Shown in pieces: positions 41,973-51,273 of a DNA stretch of 64,000 bases. Numbering within the stretch: the stretch's first letter is position 1; every line of letters begins with the position of its first letter. The stretch spans positions 526,462 through 590,461 of the forward strand of contig NZ_KQ948734.1 in assembly GCF_001514195.1 (NCBI RefSeq), in the 5' to 3' direction. Position numbers and translations under genes: made by a program. Below the pieces are notes generated by a model, which was given only the letters and a program-made list of their open reading frames with translations, did not search any database and was not told where the DNA came from. This DNA is from Streptomyces griseorubiginosus (lineage in GTDB: Bacteria; Actinomycetota; Actinomycetes; Streptomycetales; Streptomycetaceae).

Positions 41973-43745
41973 TCAGTCCTTGATCTCGCAGATCGCCGCG
42001 CCGGAGGTGATGGAGGCGCCGACCTCCGCGGTCAGGCCCTTGATGGTGCCGGAGCGGTGGGCGTTGAGGGGCTGTTCCATCTTCATCGCCTCGAGGACGA
42101 CGACGAGGTCGCCCTCCTTGACCTCCTGGCCCTCCTCCACGGCGATCTTGACGATCGTGCCCTGCATCGGCGAGGCGAGGGTGTCGCCGGAGGCGACGGG
42201 GCCGGACTTCTTGGCGGCCCGGCGCTTGGGCTTGGCGCCGGCGGCGAGGCCGGTGCGGGCCAGCGACATGCCCAGCGAGGAGGGCAGGGAGACCTCCAGG
42301 CGCTTGCCGCCGACCTCCACGACGATCGTCTCGCGGTCGCCGTCCTCCTCGGCCTCGGTCTCGGCGGGGGCGGCGAAGGGCTTGATGTCGTTGACGAACT
42401 CGGTCTCGATCCAGCGGGTGTGGACCGTGAACGGGTCGGTGCTGCCGGTCAGTTCGGGGGCGAAGGCCGGGTCCTTGACCACCACGCGGTGGAAGGGGAT
42501 CGCGGTGGCCATGCCCTCGACCTGGAACTCCTCCAGGGCACGCGCGGCGCGCTGAAGGGCCTGCTCGCGGGTGGCGCCGGTGACGATCAGCTTGGCCAGC
42601 AGGGAGTCCCAGGCCGGACCGATCACGCTGCCGGACTCCACGCCGGCGTCCAGGCGGACGCCGGGGCCGGAGGGCGCCTCGAACTTGGTGACGGTGCCGG
42701 GGGCCGGGAGGAAGTTACGGCCCGGGTCCTCGCCGTTGATGCGGAACTCGAAGGAGTGACCGCGCAGTTCGGGGTCGCCGTAGCCGAGTTCCTCGCCGTC
42801 GGCGATGCGGAACATCTCGCGCACCAGGTCGATGCCGGCGACCTCCTCGGTGACCGGGTGCTCGACCTGGAGGCGGGTGTTGACCTCCAGGAAGGAGATG
42901 GTGCCGTCCTGGCCGACGAGGAACTCGCAGGTGCCCGCGCCCTCGTAGGAGGCCTCCTTGAGGATGGCCTTGGAGGCCCGGTACAGCTCGGCGACCTGCT
43001 CGTCGGAGAGGAAGGGCGCGGGCGCCTCCTCGACCAGCTTCTGGTGGCGGCGCTGGAGCGAGCAGTCACGGGTGGAGACGACGACCACGTTGCCGTGCTT
43101 GTCGGCCAGGCACTGGGTCTCCACGTGCCGGGGGCGGTCCAGGTAGCGCTCGACGAAGCACTCACCGCGGCCGAACGCGGCCACGGCCTCGCGGACCGCG
43201 GAGTCGTACAGCTCGGGGACCTCTTCGAGGGTGCGGGCGACCTTCAGACCGCGTCCGCCACCGCCGAAGGCCGCCTTGATGGCGATCGGCAGGCCGTGCT
43301 CCTCGGCGAAGGCCACGACCTCGTCCGCGCCGGAGACCGGGTCGGAGGTGCCGGCCACCAGCGGGGCACCGGCGCGCTGGGCGATGTGCCGGGCGGCCAC
43401 CTTGTCGCCCAGGTCGCGGATGGCCTGCGGCGGCGGGCCGATCCAGATCAGGCCCGCGTCCAGGACCGCCTGCGCGAACTCGGCGTTCTCCGAGAGGAAG
43501 CCGTAACCCGGATGGACGGCGTCCGCGCCCGCCTCACGCGCGGCCCCCAGGACCTTCTCGATGTCGAGATAGCTGGTGGCCGGGGTGTCACCGCCCAGGG
43601 CGAACGCCTCATCCGCGGCGCGGACATGCAGAGCGTCCCGGTCCGGGTCGGCGTACACGGCCACGCTCGCGATACCGGCATCCCGGCAGGCCCGGGCAAC
43701 GCGGACAGCGATTTCGCCACGGTTGGCGATGAGCACCTTGCGCAC
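41973..43745 (-). CDS. accA2: acetyl/propionyl-CoA carboxylase alpha subunit (biotin carboxylase plus carrier)
   Basis: A 590-residue fusion of biotin carboxylase and biotin carboxyl carrier. [16 protein letters not shown] opens the pre-ATP-grasp domain; the glycine loop [13 protein letters not shown], metal motif [16 protein letters not shown] and RINGED complete the carboxylase. A Gly/Lys-rich linker leads to the carrier, where Lys555 in EAMKM is the biotinylation site. It carboxylates biotin with ATP and bicarbonate and serves beta subunits for malonyl- and methylmalonyl-CoA synthesis. The name follows the S. coelicolor homologue as I recall it. Biotin ligase and beta and epsilon genes lie nearby in divergent or parallel units. 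Confidence 0.93.
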   Translation of the reverse strand: MRKVLIANRGEIAVRVARACRDAGIASVAVYADPDRDALHVRAADEAFALGGDTPATSYLDIEKVLGAAREAGADAVHPGYGFLSENAEFAQAVLDAGLIWIGPPPQAIRDLGDKVAARHIAQRAGAPLVAGTSDPVSGADEVVAFAEEHGLPIAIKAAFGGGGRGLKVARTLEEVPELYDSAVREAVAAFGRGECFVERYLDRPRHVETQCLADKHGNVVVVSTRDCSLQRRHQKLVEEAPAPFLSDEQVAELYRASKAILKEASYEGAGTCEFLVGQDGTISFLEVNTRLQVEHPVTEEVAGIDLVREMFRIADGEELGYGDPELRGHSFEFRINGEDPGRNFLPAPGTVTKFEAPSGPGVRLDAGVESGSVIGPAWDSLLAKLIVTGATREQALQRAARALEEFQVEGMATAIPFHRVVVKDPAFAPELTGSTDPFTVHTRWIETEFVNDIKPFAAPAETEAEEDGDRETIVVEVGGKRLEVSLPSSLGMSLARTGLAAGAKPKRRAAKKSGPVASGDTLASPMQGTIVKIAVEEGQEVKEGDLVVVLEAMKMEQPLNAHRSGTIKGLTAEVGASITSGAAICEIKD

Positions 43746-44109
43746 GATTGAGGCTCCCTCCTTGAAACAAGCCGAGTTTAGGGACTGCCGACACGGCTCT
43801 TCGACCCGTCCCCCGTGGTGAGCTTCCCCACACGGAGCGTGATACGGGGGTCACTCCACGAGCGAAATCCCTTGTCGCACCTCGGTACGCAGGACTCCTC
43901 CCGAAAACCCTAGCCCTCCTCTGTGGTCAAGGTCTCTGTAAGAGCGTGCTGCGGACCACTTCGTTTCTTTGTGGAGTCCCTACGAATGGCCCAATGATTC
44001 TTTGCCCCCGGCGGAACCCTTGTCCCAGGGTTTACCCGTTAGTAGCGTTCGCGCTGGTATTGAACGTACTTCGGGTAACAAGAGCGCGGCTCGAAAGTGG
44101 GTGGGACCG
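43746..44109. other. 364-bp divergent promoter region
   Basis: Between the carboxylase alpha start and a membrane protein gene. Base composition is lower in GC than neighbours near 43960-44080 (TTCGTTTCTTTG, GTAGCGTTCGCG, ATTGAACGTAC), consistent with promoters in both directions. No tRNA, palindrome longer than about eight bases or known box was recognised. Confidence 0.5.
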
Positions 44110-44634
44110 GTGATACGCAGGCCGGTGGCGTGGATCGTGGCGGTCGTCCTCTTCGCCGAGGCGTTCGGTGTCGCCCTGCTGAACTGGATCATGGCCAACG
44201 TCGTCGACGGGCAGAACATGTCCCTCGCCGGCCTCGACCCGGACGCCATGGTGATGTCCTCGAAGGTGGGCGCGGTCGTCTTCGGCCTCTACTTCGCCCT
44301 GTGCGCCCTGGTCGCCCTGCTGGTGGCCCTGCGCAACCGTCCACCGGCCGGCCTCGGCCGCATCCTGCTGATCAGCGTGGCCGTGGTGCACGGGCTGCTC
44401 GCCGCCGTCGCCTGGGCGCTGATCGGCCGGCCGCAGTTCGCGTTCATGATCGTGATGCTGGCGCTCATCGTCCTGCTGCTGATGAGCTACGACGACCATC
44501 CGGAGCCGGCGGCTGCCACCGGGCCGGGGGACACCGACGGGCCCGGCGACTCCGAGGCCTCCGAGGAGCCGAAGGACGCCCCGGAGGCCGCCGAGTCGCC
44601 GCTCACGCCTCCGCCGGCGCCCACAACTCCGTGA
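44110..44634 (+). CDS. conserved four-helix membrane protein of unknown function
   Basis: A 174-residue protein from GTG 44110 with four membrane helices (about residues 5-27, 50-70, 82-103 and 105-122) and an acidic, proline-rich cytosolic tail ([23 protein letters not shown]). No catalytic or transport motif is evident. GTG 44101 three codons earlier and an ATG at 43969 are alternative starts; the latter would add a hydrophilic segment with no ribosome site. Its stop overlaps the convergent Maf gene by 32 bases. It looks like a Streptomyces conserved hypothetical; its role cannot be read. Confidence 0.7.
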   Translation: MIRRPVAWIVAVVLFAEAFGVALLNWIMANVVDGQNMSLAGLDPDAMVMSSKVGAVVFGLYFALCALVALLVALRNRPPAGLGRILLISVAVVHGLLAAVAWALIGRPQFAFMIVMLALIVLLLMSYDDHPEPAAATGPGDTDGPGDSEASEEPKDAPEAAESPLTPPPAPTTP

Positions 44635-45223
44635 TGCCCACGCCCAGTCGGGCCAGCAGCCGGCGCAGCAGCGGCAGGCTCAGGCCGATCACGTTGCCGT
44701 GGTCGCCGTCGATGCCCTCGATGAACGGGGCCGAACGGCCGTCCAGGGTGAACGCCCCGGCGACGTAGAGAGGTTCGCCCGAGGCGACGTACGCGGCGAT
44801 CTCGTCGTCGGTCGGCTCGCCGAAGCGGACCACCGTGGAGGCCACGGCGGAGACGTACCGGCCGCTCGTCGTGTCGTAGACGCAGTGGCCGGTCTGCAAG
44901 GTCCCCGCGCGGCCGCGCATGGCCTTCCAGCGGGCCGTGGCCTCCTCGGCGTCGGCGGGCTTGCCGAGCGCCTGGCCGTCCAGGTCGAGCACCGAGTCGC
45001 AGCCGATCACCAGGGCCCCCTTGACCGCGGGCTGCGCGGCCACGACGGATGCCTTCGCCTCGGCGAGGGCCAGGGCCAGGTCGGCGGGGGTGGGGGCGGT
45101 GACGGCGTCCTCGTCGACGCCGCTGACGATGACCTCGGGGGTCAGGCCCGCCTGGCGGAGCAGGTTCAGCCGGGCGGGGGACTGGGAGGCGAGGACGAGG
45201 CGGCGGCGCGGCTGATCGGTCAT
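44603..45223 (-). CDS. Maf family nucleotide pyrophosphatase
   Basis: A 206-residue Maf/HAM1-like NTP pyrophosphatase. [19 protein letters not shown] is the family signature, then [27 protein letters not shown] with the catalytic Asp, and [13 protein letters not shown]. It removes modified or mispaired nucleoside triphosphates such as m5UTP or dTTP/UTP-type substrates; in actinobacteria it is often linked with cell division or carboxylase genes. ATG 45223 is used. It is last in a minus-strand row with mmpB-like, epsilon and beta carboxylase genes, the usual order in Streptomyces. Confidence 0.93.
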   Translation of the reverse strand: MTDQPRRRLVLASQSPARLNLLRQAGLTPEVIVSGVDEDAVTAPTPADLALALAEAKASVVAAQPAVKGALVIGCDSVLDLDGQALGKPADAEEATARWKAMRGRAGTLQTGHCVYDTTSGRYVSAVASTVVRFGEPTDDEIAAYVASGEPLYVAGAFTLDGRSAPFIEGIDGDHGNVIGLSLPLLRRLLARLGVGITELWAPAEA

Positions 45224-45302
45224 GCGGTCAGCGTAGTGCCGCCCGGCGGTGTGCCGGGCGGTGGTGTGGGGGTCGGTGGAGTGCCGGTCGTGGAGTGCCG
45301 GT

Positions 45303-45431
45303 TCAGCGCAGTCCGATCACGATCATCGCGAGCACCATGGCCAGGGCCATGAAGATGCCCAGCCGCCGAAGCATCTCCTGCATGTCGCGGAGTTCCTTCG
45401 GGGGCTCGTTCTCGGGGTCGGACCACAGCAT
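45303..45431 (-). CDS. mmpB: 42-residue membrane protein, MmpB-like
   Basis: ATG 45431 to TGA 45303 encodes 42 residues: a hydrophilic lead [19 protein letters not shown], then [23 protein letters not shown] with one membrane helix. The lead is acidic and proline-containing, the helix ends in arginine. A tiny morphogenic membrane protein named MmpB is, as I recall, annotated in this position between the acyl-CoA carboxylase epsilon gene and maf in Streptomyces. The symbol rests on that recollection and on length and layout, not on a search. It lies just downstream of a palindromic hairpin at 45460. Confidence 0.65.
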   Translation of the reverse strand: MLWSDPENEPPKELRDMQEMLRRLGIFMALAMVLAMIVIGLR

Positions 45432-45459
45432 GCCACCAGCGTGGGGCTTGGCCGGTCCA

Positions 45460-45499
45460 GGGCGCCTGAGTACGGGTACTCAATCAGGCGCCCTTTTTT
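45460..45499 (+). terminator. T6-tailed hairpin facing the + strand, with nested 16-bp palindrome
   Basis: GGGCGCC (45460-45466) and GGCGCCC (45487-45493) enclose TGAGTACGGGTACTCA, itself a palindrome, and TTTTTT follows on the + strand. All surrounding genes read on the minus strand, so it cannot terminate them in the standard sense. It is 29-62 bases upstream of the MmpB-like start. Confidence 0.65.
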
Positions 45500-45516
45500 G
45501 AACCTCTGTGGGCCCG

Positions 45517-45554
45517 CGCGGCGGAGCCGCATATCGATGCAGCCCCGCGCCCCT
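45517..45554. repeat. variant intergenic repeat with CCCCGCGCCCCT end
   Basis: CGCGGCGGAGCCGCATATCG followed by ATGCAGCCCCGCGCCCCT, the same layout as 32241-32293, in the gap between the epsilon subunit and MmpB-like genes. Confidence 0.6.
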
Positions 45555-45566
45555 GGGTGGGTCCGG

Positions 45567-45773
45567 TCATCCCGGCCAGTAGGTGCGGGTCCATGCTGTG
45601 GGGCCCGGTTGGGGCAGGCGGCGGGTCGCGATCCGGGAAGGGTCGGACCAGGCGGGCCTGGGTTCCTCCGCGCCGGACGGCTCCGGTGCCGTCGCGGCGC
45701 GGGCCCTGACCACCGCCAGGGCGGCGGCCAGTTCCTCCGGAGTGGGGTTGCCCCGGACGACCTTGATGTTCAC
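45567..45773 (-). CDS. acyl-CoA carboxylase epsilon subunit
   Basis: A 68-residue protein with the short AccE/PccE pattern: MNIKVVRGNPTPEELAAALAVVRARAA, a Pro/Glu-rich linker and a C-terminal WxDPSRxATRRLPQPGPTAWTRTYWPG-type tail. In S. coelicolor the epsilon subunit boosts propionyl-CoA carboxylase activity by bridging alpha and beta. GTG 45773 follows AAGGAG, which overlaps the stop of the beta subunit gene, so production is probably coupled. Position behind pccB is the diagnostic context. Confidence 0.9.
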   Translation of the reverse strand: MNIKVVRGNPTPEELAAALAVVRARAATAPEPSGAEEPRPAWSDPSRIATRRLPQPGPTAWTRTYWPG

Positions 45774-45782
45774 AGCGTCTCC

Positions 45783-47375
45783 TTAGAGGGGGATGTTGCC
45801 GTGCTTCTTCGGGGGCAGGGACTCGCGCTTGGTGCGCAGCTGGCGCAGGCCCCTCACGACGTGGCGGCGGGTGTCCGACGGCATGATCACCGAGTCGATG
45901 TAGCCGCGCTCGGCCGCGATGTAGGGGTTGAGGAGGGCGTCCTCGTACTCCTGGATCAGCCGGGCCCGGGTCGCCTCCACGTCACCGGCGGCCTCGGCCT
46001 CGGAGATCGTGCGGCGGTGCAGGATGTTGACCGCGCCCTGGGCGCCCATCACGGCGATCTGGGCGGTGGGCCAGGCCAGGTTGAGGTCCGCGCCGAGGTG
46101 CTTGGAGCCCATGACGTCGTACGCGCCGCCGAAGGCCTTGCGGGTGATCACGGTGATGAGCGGGACGGTCGCCTCGGCGTAGGCGTAGATCAGCTTGGCG
46201 CCCCGGCGGATGATGCCGTCGTGCTCCTGGTCGACGCCGGGCAGGAAGCCCGGCACGTCCACGAAGGTGATGACCGGGATGTTGAAGGCGTCGCACGTGC
46301 GGACGAACCGTGCGGCCTTCTCCGACGCCGTGATGTCGAGGCAACCCGCGAACTGCATCGGCTGGTTGGCGACGATGCCGACCGGGTGGCCCTCCACCCG
46401 GCCGAACCCGGTGAGGATGTTCGGAGCGAACAGCGGCTGCGTCTCGAAGAACTCGGCGTCGTCCAGGATGTGTTCGATCACCGTGTGCATGTCGTACGGC
46501 TGGTTCGCGCTGTCCGGGACGAGCGTGTCCAGCTCGCGGTCCTCGTCGGTGACCGCGAGGTCCGCCTCCTCCGGGAACACCGGCGCCTCGGACAGGTTGT
46601 TGGACGGCAGGTACGACAGCAGCTGCTTGACGTACTCGACGGCGTCCTTCTCGTCCCCGGCCATGTGGTGGGCCACGCCGGACACCGAGTTGTGGGTGCG
46701 GGCGCCGCCCAGCTCCTCGAAGCCGACGTCCTCGCCGGTGACCGTCTTGATGACGTCCGGCCCGGTGATGAACATGTGCGAGGTCTGGTCGACCATCACC
46801 GTGAAGTCGGTGATCGCGGGCGAGTACACCGCACCGCCCGCGCACGGGCCGACGACCAGGCTGATCTGCGGGATGACCCCGCTCGCGTGGGTGTTGCGGC
46901 GGAAGATCTCGCCGTACGCGCCGAGGGAGGCCACACCCTCCTGGATACGGGCGCCGCCGGAGTCGTTGATGCCGATGACCGGACAGCCGGTCTTCAGCGC
47001 GAAGTCCATCACCTTGACGATCTTCTGGCCGTAGACCTCGCCGAGCGCGCCGCCGAAGACGGTGAAGTCCTGGGAGAACACGGCGACCGGGCGGCCGTCG
47101 ACGGTGCCGTAACCGGTCACCACACCGTCCCCGTAAGGGCGGTTGTTCTCCAGGCCGAAGTTGGTGGAGCGGTGCCGGGCGAACTCGTCCAGCTCGACGA
47201 AGGAACCCTCGTCGAGGAGCAGCTCGATGCGCTCACGGGCCGTCAACTTGCCCTTGGCGTGCTGCTTCTCGACGGCACGTTCGGAGCCGGCGTGCGTCGC
47301 CTCCTGGATGCGGCGCTGGAGATCCGCGAGCTTGCCCGCGGTGGTGTGGATGTCGATCTCTTCCGGCTCGGACAT
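45783..47375 (-). CDS. pccB: propionyl/acyl-CoA carboxylase beta subunit (carboxyltransferase)
   Basis: A 530-residue carboxyltransferase of the PccB/AccB type, moving carboxyl from biotin to propionyl-CoA (methylmalonyl-CoA, a polyketide extender) or related acyl-CoA. Two crotonase-like domains carry the oxyanion loops [19 protein letters not shown] and [12 protein letters not shown], and [18 protein letters not shown] in the second. ATG 47375 is used; the longer frame starts at 47402 without a ribosome site. It is divergent from birA, so the enzyme and its biotinylation factor may share a promoter region. Epsilon follows nine bases after. Confidence 0.93.
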   Translation of the reverse strand: MSEPEEIDIHTTAGKLADLQRRIQEATHAGSERAVEKQHAKGKLTARERIELLLDEGSFVELDEFARHRSTNFGLENNRPYGDGVVTGYGTVDGRPVAVFSQDFTVFGGALGEVYGQKIVKVMDFALKTGCPVIGINDSGGARIQEGVASLGAYGEIFRRNTHASGVIPQISLVVGPCAGGAVYSPAITDFTVMVDQTSHMFITGPDVIKTVTGEDVGFEELGGARTHNSVSGVAHHMAGDEKDAVEYVKQLLSYLPSNNLSEAPVFPEEADLAVTDEDRELDTLVPDSANQPYDMHTVIEHILDDAEFFETQPLFAPNILTGFGRVEGHPVGIVANQPMQFAGCLDITASEKAARFVRTCDAFNIPVITFVDVPGFLPGVDQEHDGIIRRGAKLIYAYAEATVPLITVITRKAFGGAYDVMGSKHLGADLNLAWPTAQIAVMGAQGAVNILHRRTISEAEAAGDVEATRARLIQEYEDALLNPYIAAERGYIDSVIMPSDTRRHVVRGLRQLRTKRESLPPKKHGNIPL

Positions 47376-47486
47376 CGGTCTCGCGGCTCCCTGCCTGCTC
47401 AAAAGGGGGGACGGTTACTCATCCGTAGAGTAGTGGTGCCCCTACGAATCAGCAGTGCGGCGTTTCACACACCTAGGGTGGCTTGC

Positions 47487-48350
47487 ATGACGCCGCGAGA
47501 TGTTTCAGGAGACGACAGCCGCTGGTCGGACCTCGACCGGCCGCCTCTCAACGCCGCCGCGCTGCGCCGCGGGCTGGTGCGGGAGGGCGGGCTCTGGTCC
47601 GGGATCGAGGTGGTGACCGGCACCGGCTCCACCAACTCCGACCTGGTCGCCCGCGCCGCCGCGGGCAAGGCCGCCGAGGGCGCGGTCCTCGTGGCCGAGG
47701 AGCAGACCGCCGGGCGGGGCCGCCTGGACCGGCAGTGGACCGCGCCCGCGCGCTCCGGCCTGTTCTTCTCCGTCCTGCTGACCCCGACCGACGTCCCGGT
47801 CGCACGCTGGGGCTGGCTGCCCCTGCTGACGGGCGTGGCGGTGGCGACGGGCCTGTCCCGGTCGGCCGGCGTCGACACGGCTCTGAAGTGGCCCAACGAC
47901 CTGCTGGTGACCGTCGGCGGCCAGGAGCGCAAGGCGGGCGGCATCCTCGCGGAGCGGGCGGGGGACCACGGGGTCGTCGTGGGCGTGGGCATCAACGTCA
48001 CGCTGCGGGAGGACGAGCTGCCGGTGCCGACCGCCGGGTCGCTGGCGCTGGCCGGAGCGGTGAGCACGGACCGGGACCCGCTGCTGAGGGGCGTACTGCG
48101 GGCCCTGGAGGAGTGGTACGACCGCTGGCGGGCGGCGGCGGGGGACCCGACGGTGAGCGGCTTGCAGGAGACGTATGCGGCGGGGTGCGCGACGCTGGGA
48201 AGACGGGTGCGGGCCGAGCTGCCGGGAGATCGTTCGCTGGTGGGCGAGGCGGTGGCCGTGGACGGCGACGGCCGCCTGGTGATCGCGACCGAGGAGGGCG
48301 TGCAGGAACCGGTGGGAGCGGGGGACATCGTCCACCTGCGACCCGCGTAG
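47487..48350 (+). CDS. birA: biotin-[acetyl-CoA-carboxylase] ligase
   Basis: A 287-residue biotin-protein ligase without an N-terminal DNA-binding domain, so a single-function enzyme. TGSTNSDLVARA, the adenylate/biotin loop GRGRLDRQW and KWPNDLLV are the catalytic blocks, with a C-terminal SH3-like domain (GEAVAVDGDGRLVIATEEGVQEPVGAGDIVHL). ATG 47487 follows AGGGTGG. It would biotinylate the carrier lysine of the alpha subunit at 41973. It is divergent from pccB, 111 bases away, which supports a dedicated role. The long + frame upstream of 47487 is not coding. Confidence 0.94.
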   Translation: MTPRDVSGDDSRWSDLDRPPLNAAALRRGLVREGGLWSGIEVVTGTGSTNSDLVARAAAGKAAEGAVLVAEEQTAGRGRLDRQWTAPARSGLFFSVLLTPTDVPVARWGWLPLLTGVAVATGLSRSAGVDTALKWPNDLLVTVGGQERKAGGILAERAGDHGVVVGVGINVTLREDELPVPTAGSLALAGAVSTDRDPLLRGVLRALEEWYDRWRAAAGDPTVSGLQETYAAGCATLGRRVRAELPGDRSLVGEAVAVDGDGRLVIATEEGVQEPVGAGDIVHLRPA

Positions 48351-48455
48351 AGCCGGCACCGCTTCTCCACGCCAACGGGAGTGAGCTACCGCACACCTGC
48401 CGTACAGTTGAGGCCGGTCGATACCTGACCGTGACAGATCGGAAGGGCAGCAGGC

Positions 48456-49547
48456 GTGACCGTAGACGACACGGGCTCCGGCGCGGACGCGACCCCGCAC
48501 CCGCTCGCCGTGCGTCTCGAACAGCTCATTCTCGGCGCCGAGCGGCGCTACACCCCCTTTCAGGCGGCCCGCACCGCCGGCGTCTCCATGGAGCTGGCGA
48601 CCCGCTTCTGGCGGGCGATGGGTTTCGCGGACGTCGGCCAGGCCAAGGCGTTCACCGAGGCGGACGTCCTCGCGCTGCGCCGGCTCGCCGGTCTCGTCGA
48701 GGCGGGGCTGCTGAGCGAGGCCATGGCGGTACAGGTGGCGCGGTCCACCGGGCAGACCACCGCCCGGCTCGCGGAATGGCAGATCGACTCCTTCCTTGAG
48801 GGCCTGACCGACCCGCCGGAACCGGGCATGACCCGCACCGAGGTGACGTACCCGATCATCGAGCTGCTCCTGCCCGAGCTGGAGGAGTTCCTCGTCTACG
48901 TCTGGCGCCGCCAGCTCTCCGCCTCCGCGGGGCGGGTCGTGCAGGCCGCAGACGACGAGGAGATGGTCGACCGGCGGCTGTGCGTCGGCTTCGCGGACCT
49001 CGTGGGGTTCACGCGGCTGACCCGCCGGATGGAGGAGGAGGAGCTCGGCGAGCTCGTCGAGGCCTTCGAGACCACGGCCGCGGACCTCGTGGCCGCGCGC
49101 GGCGGACGGCTCATCAAGACCCTCGGCGACGAGGTCCTGTACGCGGCCGACGACGCGGCGGTGGCCGCGGAGATCGCGCTGCGGCTGATCGAGACGATGG
49201 CCAACGACGAGACCATGCCGGAGCTGCGGGTCGGCATCGCCTTCGGCACCGTGACCACCCGTATGGGTGATGTGTTCGGTACGACGGTGAACCTCGCCTC
49301 CCGGTTGACCTCGATAGCTCCCCGGGACGCCGTGCTCGTCGACTCCGCCTTCGCGGAGGAGCTCATCCGGCACGGCGAGGCGCCCGCCTCCGAGGCGGAG
49401 GCGGCCGAGGCCGCGGCCGCCGCCGAGAAGGAGGGCGAGGAGCCGCCGACCTACCGCTTCGCGCTCCAGCCGATGTGGCAGCGGCCGGTGCGTGGGCTGG
49501 GCGTGGTCGAGCCGTGGCTGCTGACCCGCAGGGACGAGACGCCCTAG
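48456..49547 (+). CDS. cya: class III adenylate cyclase with N-terminal regulatory domain
   Basis: A 363-residue cytosolic cyclase. The catalytic domain occupies about residues 170-295: FADLVGFTRLTRRM holds a metal Asp, LIKTLGDEVLYA the second metal region, and DVFGTTVNLASRLTSIAP the transition-state Asn/Arg. The first 160 residues resemble the Rv1264-type autoinhibitory (pH-sensing) domain, with a helical opening (YTPFQAARTAGVSMELATRFWRAMGFADVGQAKAFTEADV). cAMP made here acts through a CRP-like regulator during germination and development in S. coelicolor. An acidic alanine-rich linker precedes the C-terminus. It is the only cyclase in view. Confidence 0.9.
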   Translation: MTVDDTGSGADATPHPLAVRLEQLILGAERRYTPFQAARTAGVSMELATRFWRAMGFADVGQAKAFTEADVLALRRLAGLVEAGLLSEAMAVQVARSTGQTTARLAEWQIDSFLEGLTDPPEPGMTRTEVTYPIIELLLPELEEFLVYVWRRQLSASAGRVVQAADDEEMVDRRLCVGFADLVGFTRLTRRMEEEELGELVEAFETTAADLVAARGGRLIKTLGDEVLYAADDAAVAAEIALRLIETMANDETMPELRVGIAFGTVTTRMGDVFGTTVNLASRLTSIAPRDAVLVDSAFAEELIRHGEAPASEAEAAEAAAAAEKEGEEPPTYRFALQPMWQRPVRGLGVVEPWLLTRRDETP

Positions 49548-49592
49548 CGCCTTCGGCCTCCGCGGGACCTGCTTATGGCCGACCGGTGGGCT

Positions 49593-50258
49593 TCACCGCT
49601 GCTGCACGCACAGGCCGATGATCGGTACGCACAGGCCCGGGGCGGGGCGGGACGACTGCGTCGGCTGCGCGGTGGGGGCCGGGGCCGGGGTCGTCGGGGC
49701 CGTGGTCGGCGCCGGGTGCGGTTGCGGGGCGGCGGTCGTCGTCGGGGCGTGGGGTGCGGTGGTGGCCGTGGGGGCCGGGGCCGGTGCGTTCGGAGCGTCC
49801 GGGATCGTCGTGGGGGCCGCTGCGAAGGGCTGGGGTACGGCGGACGCGGACGCGGTGGGTGCGAGGGGTGCGCCCGCTGTGGGGGTGGCCGAGATCCCGC
49901 CCATGACGGCCGTGGAGGACGGGCTCACCTTCGGGACGGCACCGATGGTCGCGGCGGCGTTGGTCGCGCGGTCCGTGCCGGGGTCGGTGTCCGTGCCTGT
50001 GGTGGTGCCGGTGTCCGTGTCCGGTGCTGCCTGGGGGTCCGTCTCCGTCGCGCCGAAGCCGCCCACCGTGTGGTCCGGGGCCAGCCGTACGAGGCTCAGC
50101 GCGCCCGCGGCCAGGGCGAGGCCGCCCGCCGCGAGGAGGACCTTGCGGGGGCGGGGCTTGCGGTGGCGGCCCCGGGGGCCTCTCGGCCCGCGTGAGCCGA
50201 AGAGGCGGGTGCCTTCGCCCTCCGCGAGTCCCGTCGTCATCGTGACCGTCGCCGTCAT
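49593..50258 (-). CDS. single-pass Pro/Thr-rich protein of unknown function
   Basis: A 221-residue protein: a basic N-terminus with RGPRGPRGRHRKPRPRK, one membrane helix (VLLAAGGLALAAGALSLV, about residues 40-57), then a long extracytoplasmic region rich in Thr, Pro and Ala with DTDTGTTTGTDTDPGTD and PAPAPT repeats, and a C-terminal short hydrophobic CVPIIGLCVQQR containing two cysteines. It resembles mucin-like cell-surface proteins. No enzyme motif. Low sequence complexity makes similarity searches unreliable. Start ATG 50258. Confidence 0.65.
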   Translation of the reverse strand: MTATVTMTTGLAEGEGTRLFGSRGPRGPRGRHRKPRPRKVLLAAGGLALAAGALSLVRLAPDHTVGGFGATETDPQAAPDTDTGTTTGTDTDPGTDRATNAAATIGAVPKVSPSSTAVMGGISATPTAGAPLAPTASASAVPQPFAAAPTTIPDAPNAPAPAPTATTAPHAPTTTAAPQPHPAPTTAPTTPAPAPTAQPTQSSRPAPGLCVPIIGLCVQQR

Positions 50259-50441
50259 CGTTTCTCCCCTGTGTGCCCGCGCCGTGCCCGCGCCCCCTGT
50301 GCGCCGTGGCGGGGCGCACGTTATGCGCTGCGATGGGCGGTGGGGGAGGAGTTGGGCGGGATGTCACTCGAACGGGGTGTCGGGCGGTTCGGCGGGAACC
50401 TTTCGTGGACGGGGCGGGGCTGCGATGATCGGAGCGTTCTT

Positions 50442-50457
50442 GTTAACCCGCGTTAAC
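50442..50457. promoter_or_regulatory. GTTAAC-N4-GTTAAC dyad upstream of enoyl-CoA hydratase
   Basis: Two GTTAAC hexamers, each palindromic, separated by CCGC, forming TTAACCCGCGTTAA-type symmetry, 13 bases before the preferred start. The size and location suit a TetR- or LacI-type operator. Confidence 0.45.
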
Positions 50458-50469
50458 TTGGAGGGCCTG

Positions 50470-51273
50470 GTGGGCGAGGAGCGGTTCGGGGAGTTCGTGC
50501 TGGTGCGGCGGCACGGGGAGGAAGGGGTCGTCGAGCTGGTTCTGGACCGGCCCAAGGCGATGAACGCGGTCTCGACGGAGATGGCGCGGTCGGTGGCGGC
50601 GGCGTGCGCGGCGCTGGAGGGTGACGGGGGCGCGCGGGTCGTCGTGGTGACCTCCACGCATGAGCGGGCCTTCTGCGTCGGGGCGGATCTGAAGGAGCGG
50701 AACTCCTTCAGCGACGCGGATCTGGTCCGGCAGCGGCCGGTGGCTCGGGCGGCGTACACCGGGGTCCTGGAGCTGCCTATGCCGACGATCGCCGCGGTGC
50801 ACGGGTTCGCGTTGGGCGGAGGGTTCGAGCTGGCGCTCGCCTGCGACTTGATCGTGGCCGACGGTACGGCGGTGGTGGGGCTGCCGGAGGTGTCGGTGGG
50901 GGTGATTCCCGGGGGCGGGGGGACGCAGCTGCTGCCCCGGCGGGTGGGGGCGGCCCGGGCCGCCGAGCTGATCTTCACCGCGCGGCGGGTGGAGGCGGAG
51001 GAGGCGTACCGGCTGGGGCTGGTGGATCAGCTGGTGCCGGCGGGCGAGGACCGGTCCGCCGCGCTTTCTTTGGCGGGGCGGATCGCGGCGAACTCGCCGG
51101 TGGGGTTGCGGGCGGCGAAGCGGGCGTTGCGGCTGGGGCAGGGGTTGGATCTGAGGGCGGGGCTGGAGGTGGAGGACGCGGCGTGGCGGTCGGTGGCGTT
51201 CTCGGAGGACCGGGCGGAGGGGGTGGCGGCGTTCGCTGAGCGGCGGGCGCCTCGGTGGCCTTCGGCGAGTTAG
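50470..51273 (+). CDS. enoyl-CoA hydratase/isomerase (crotonase) family
   Basis: A 267-residue crotonase. ELVLDRPKAMNAVSTEM, HERAFCVGADLKERN (oxyanion hole), AAVHGFALGGGFELALACDLIVA and LPEVSVGVIPGGGGTQLLPRRVG with a Glu that corresponds to one of the hydratase glutamates, are all clear. It hydrates trans-2-enoyl-CoA, most likely in fatty acid or amino acid breakdown. GTG 50470 follows GGAGGG and is preferred over ATG 50425, which lies upstream of the GTTAAC dyad. No beta-oxidation neighbours are present. A 247-bp hairpin element follows. Confidence 0.9.
   Translation: MGEERFGEFVLVRRHGEEGVVELVLDRPKAMNAVSTEMARSVAAACAALEGDGGARVVVVTSTHERAFCVGADLKERNSFSDADLVRQRPVARAAYTGVLELPMPTIAAVHGFALGGGFELALACDLIVADGTAVVGLPEVSVGVIPGGGGTQLLPRRVGAARAAELIFTARRVEAEEAYRLGLVDQLVPAGEDRSAALSLAGRIAANSPVGLRAAKRALRLGQGLDLRAGLEVEDAAWRSVAFSEDRAEGVAAFAERRAPRWPSAS

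Noticed and set aside
45249..48350. Very long + strand frame of about 1033 codons
   Set aside because: Only its end from 47487 (birA) has a ribosome site and known motifs. The rest is the mirror frame of pccB and epsilon on the minus strand.
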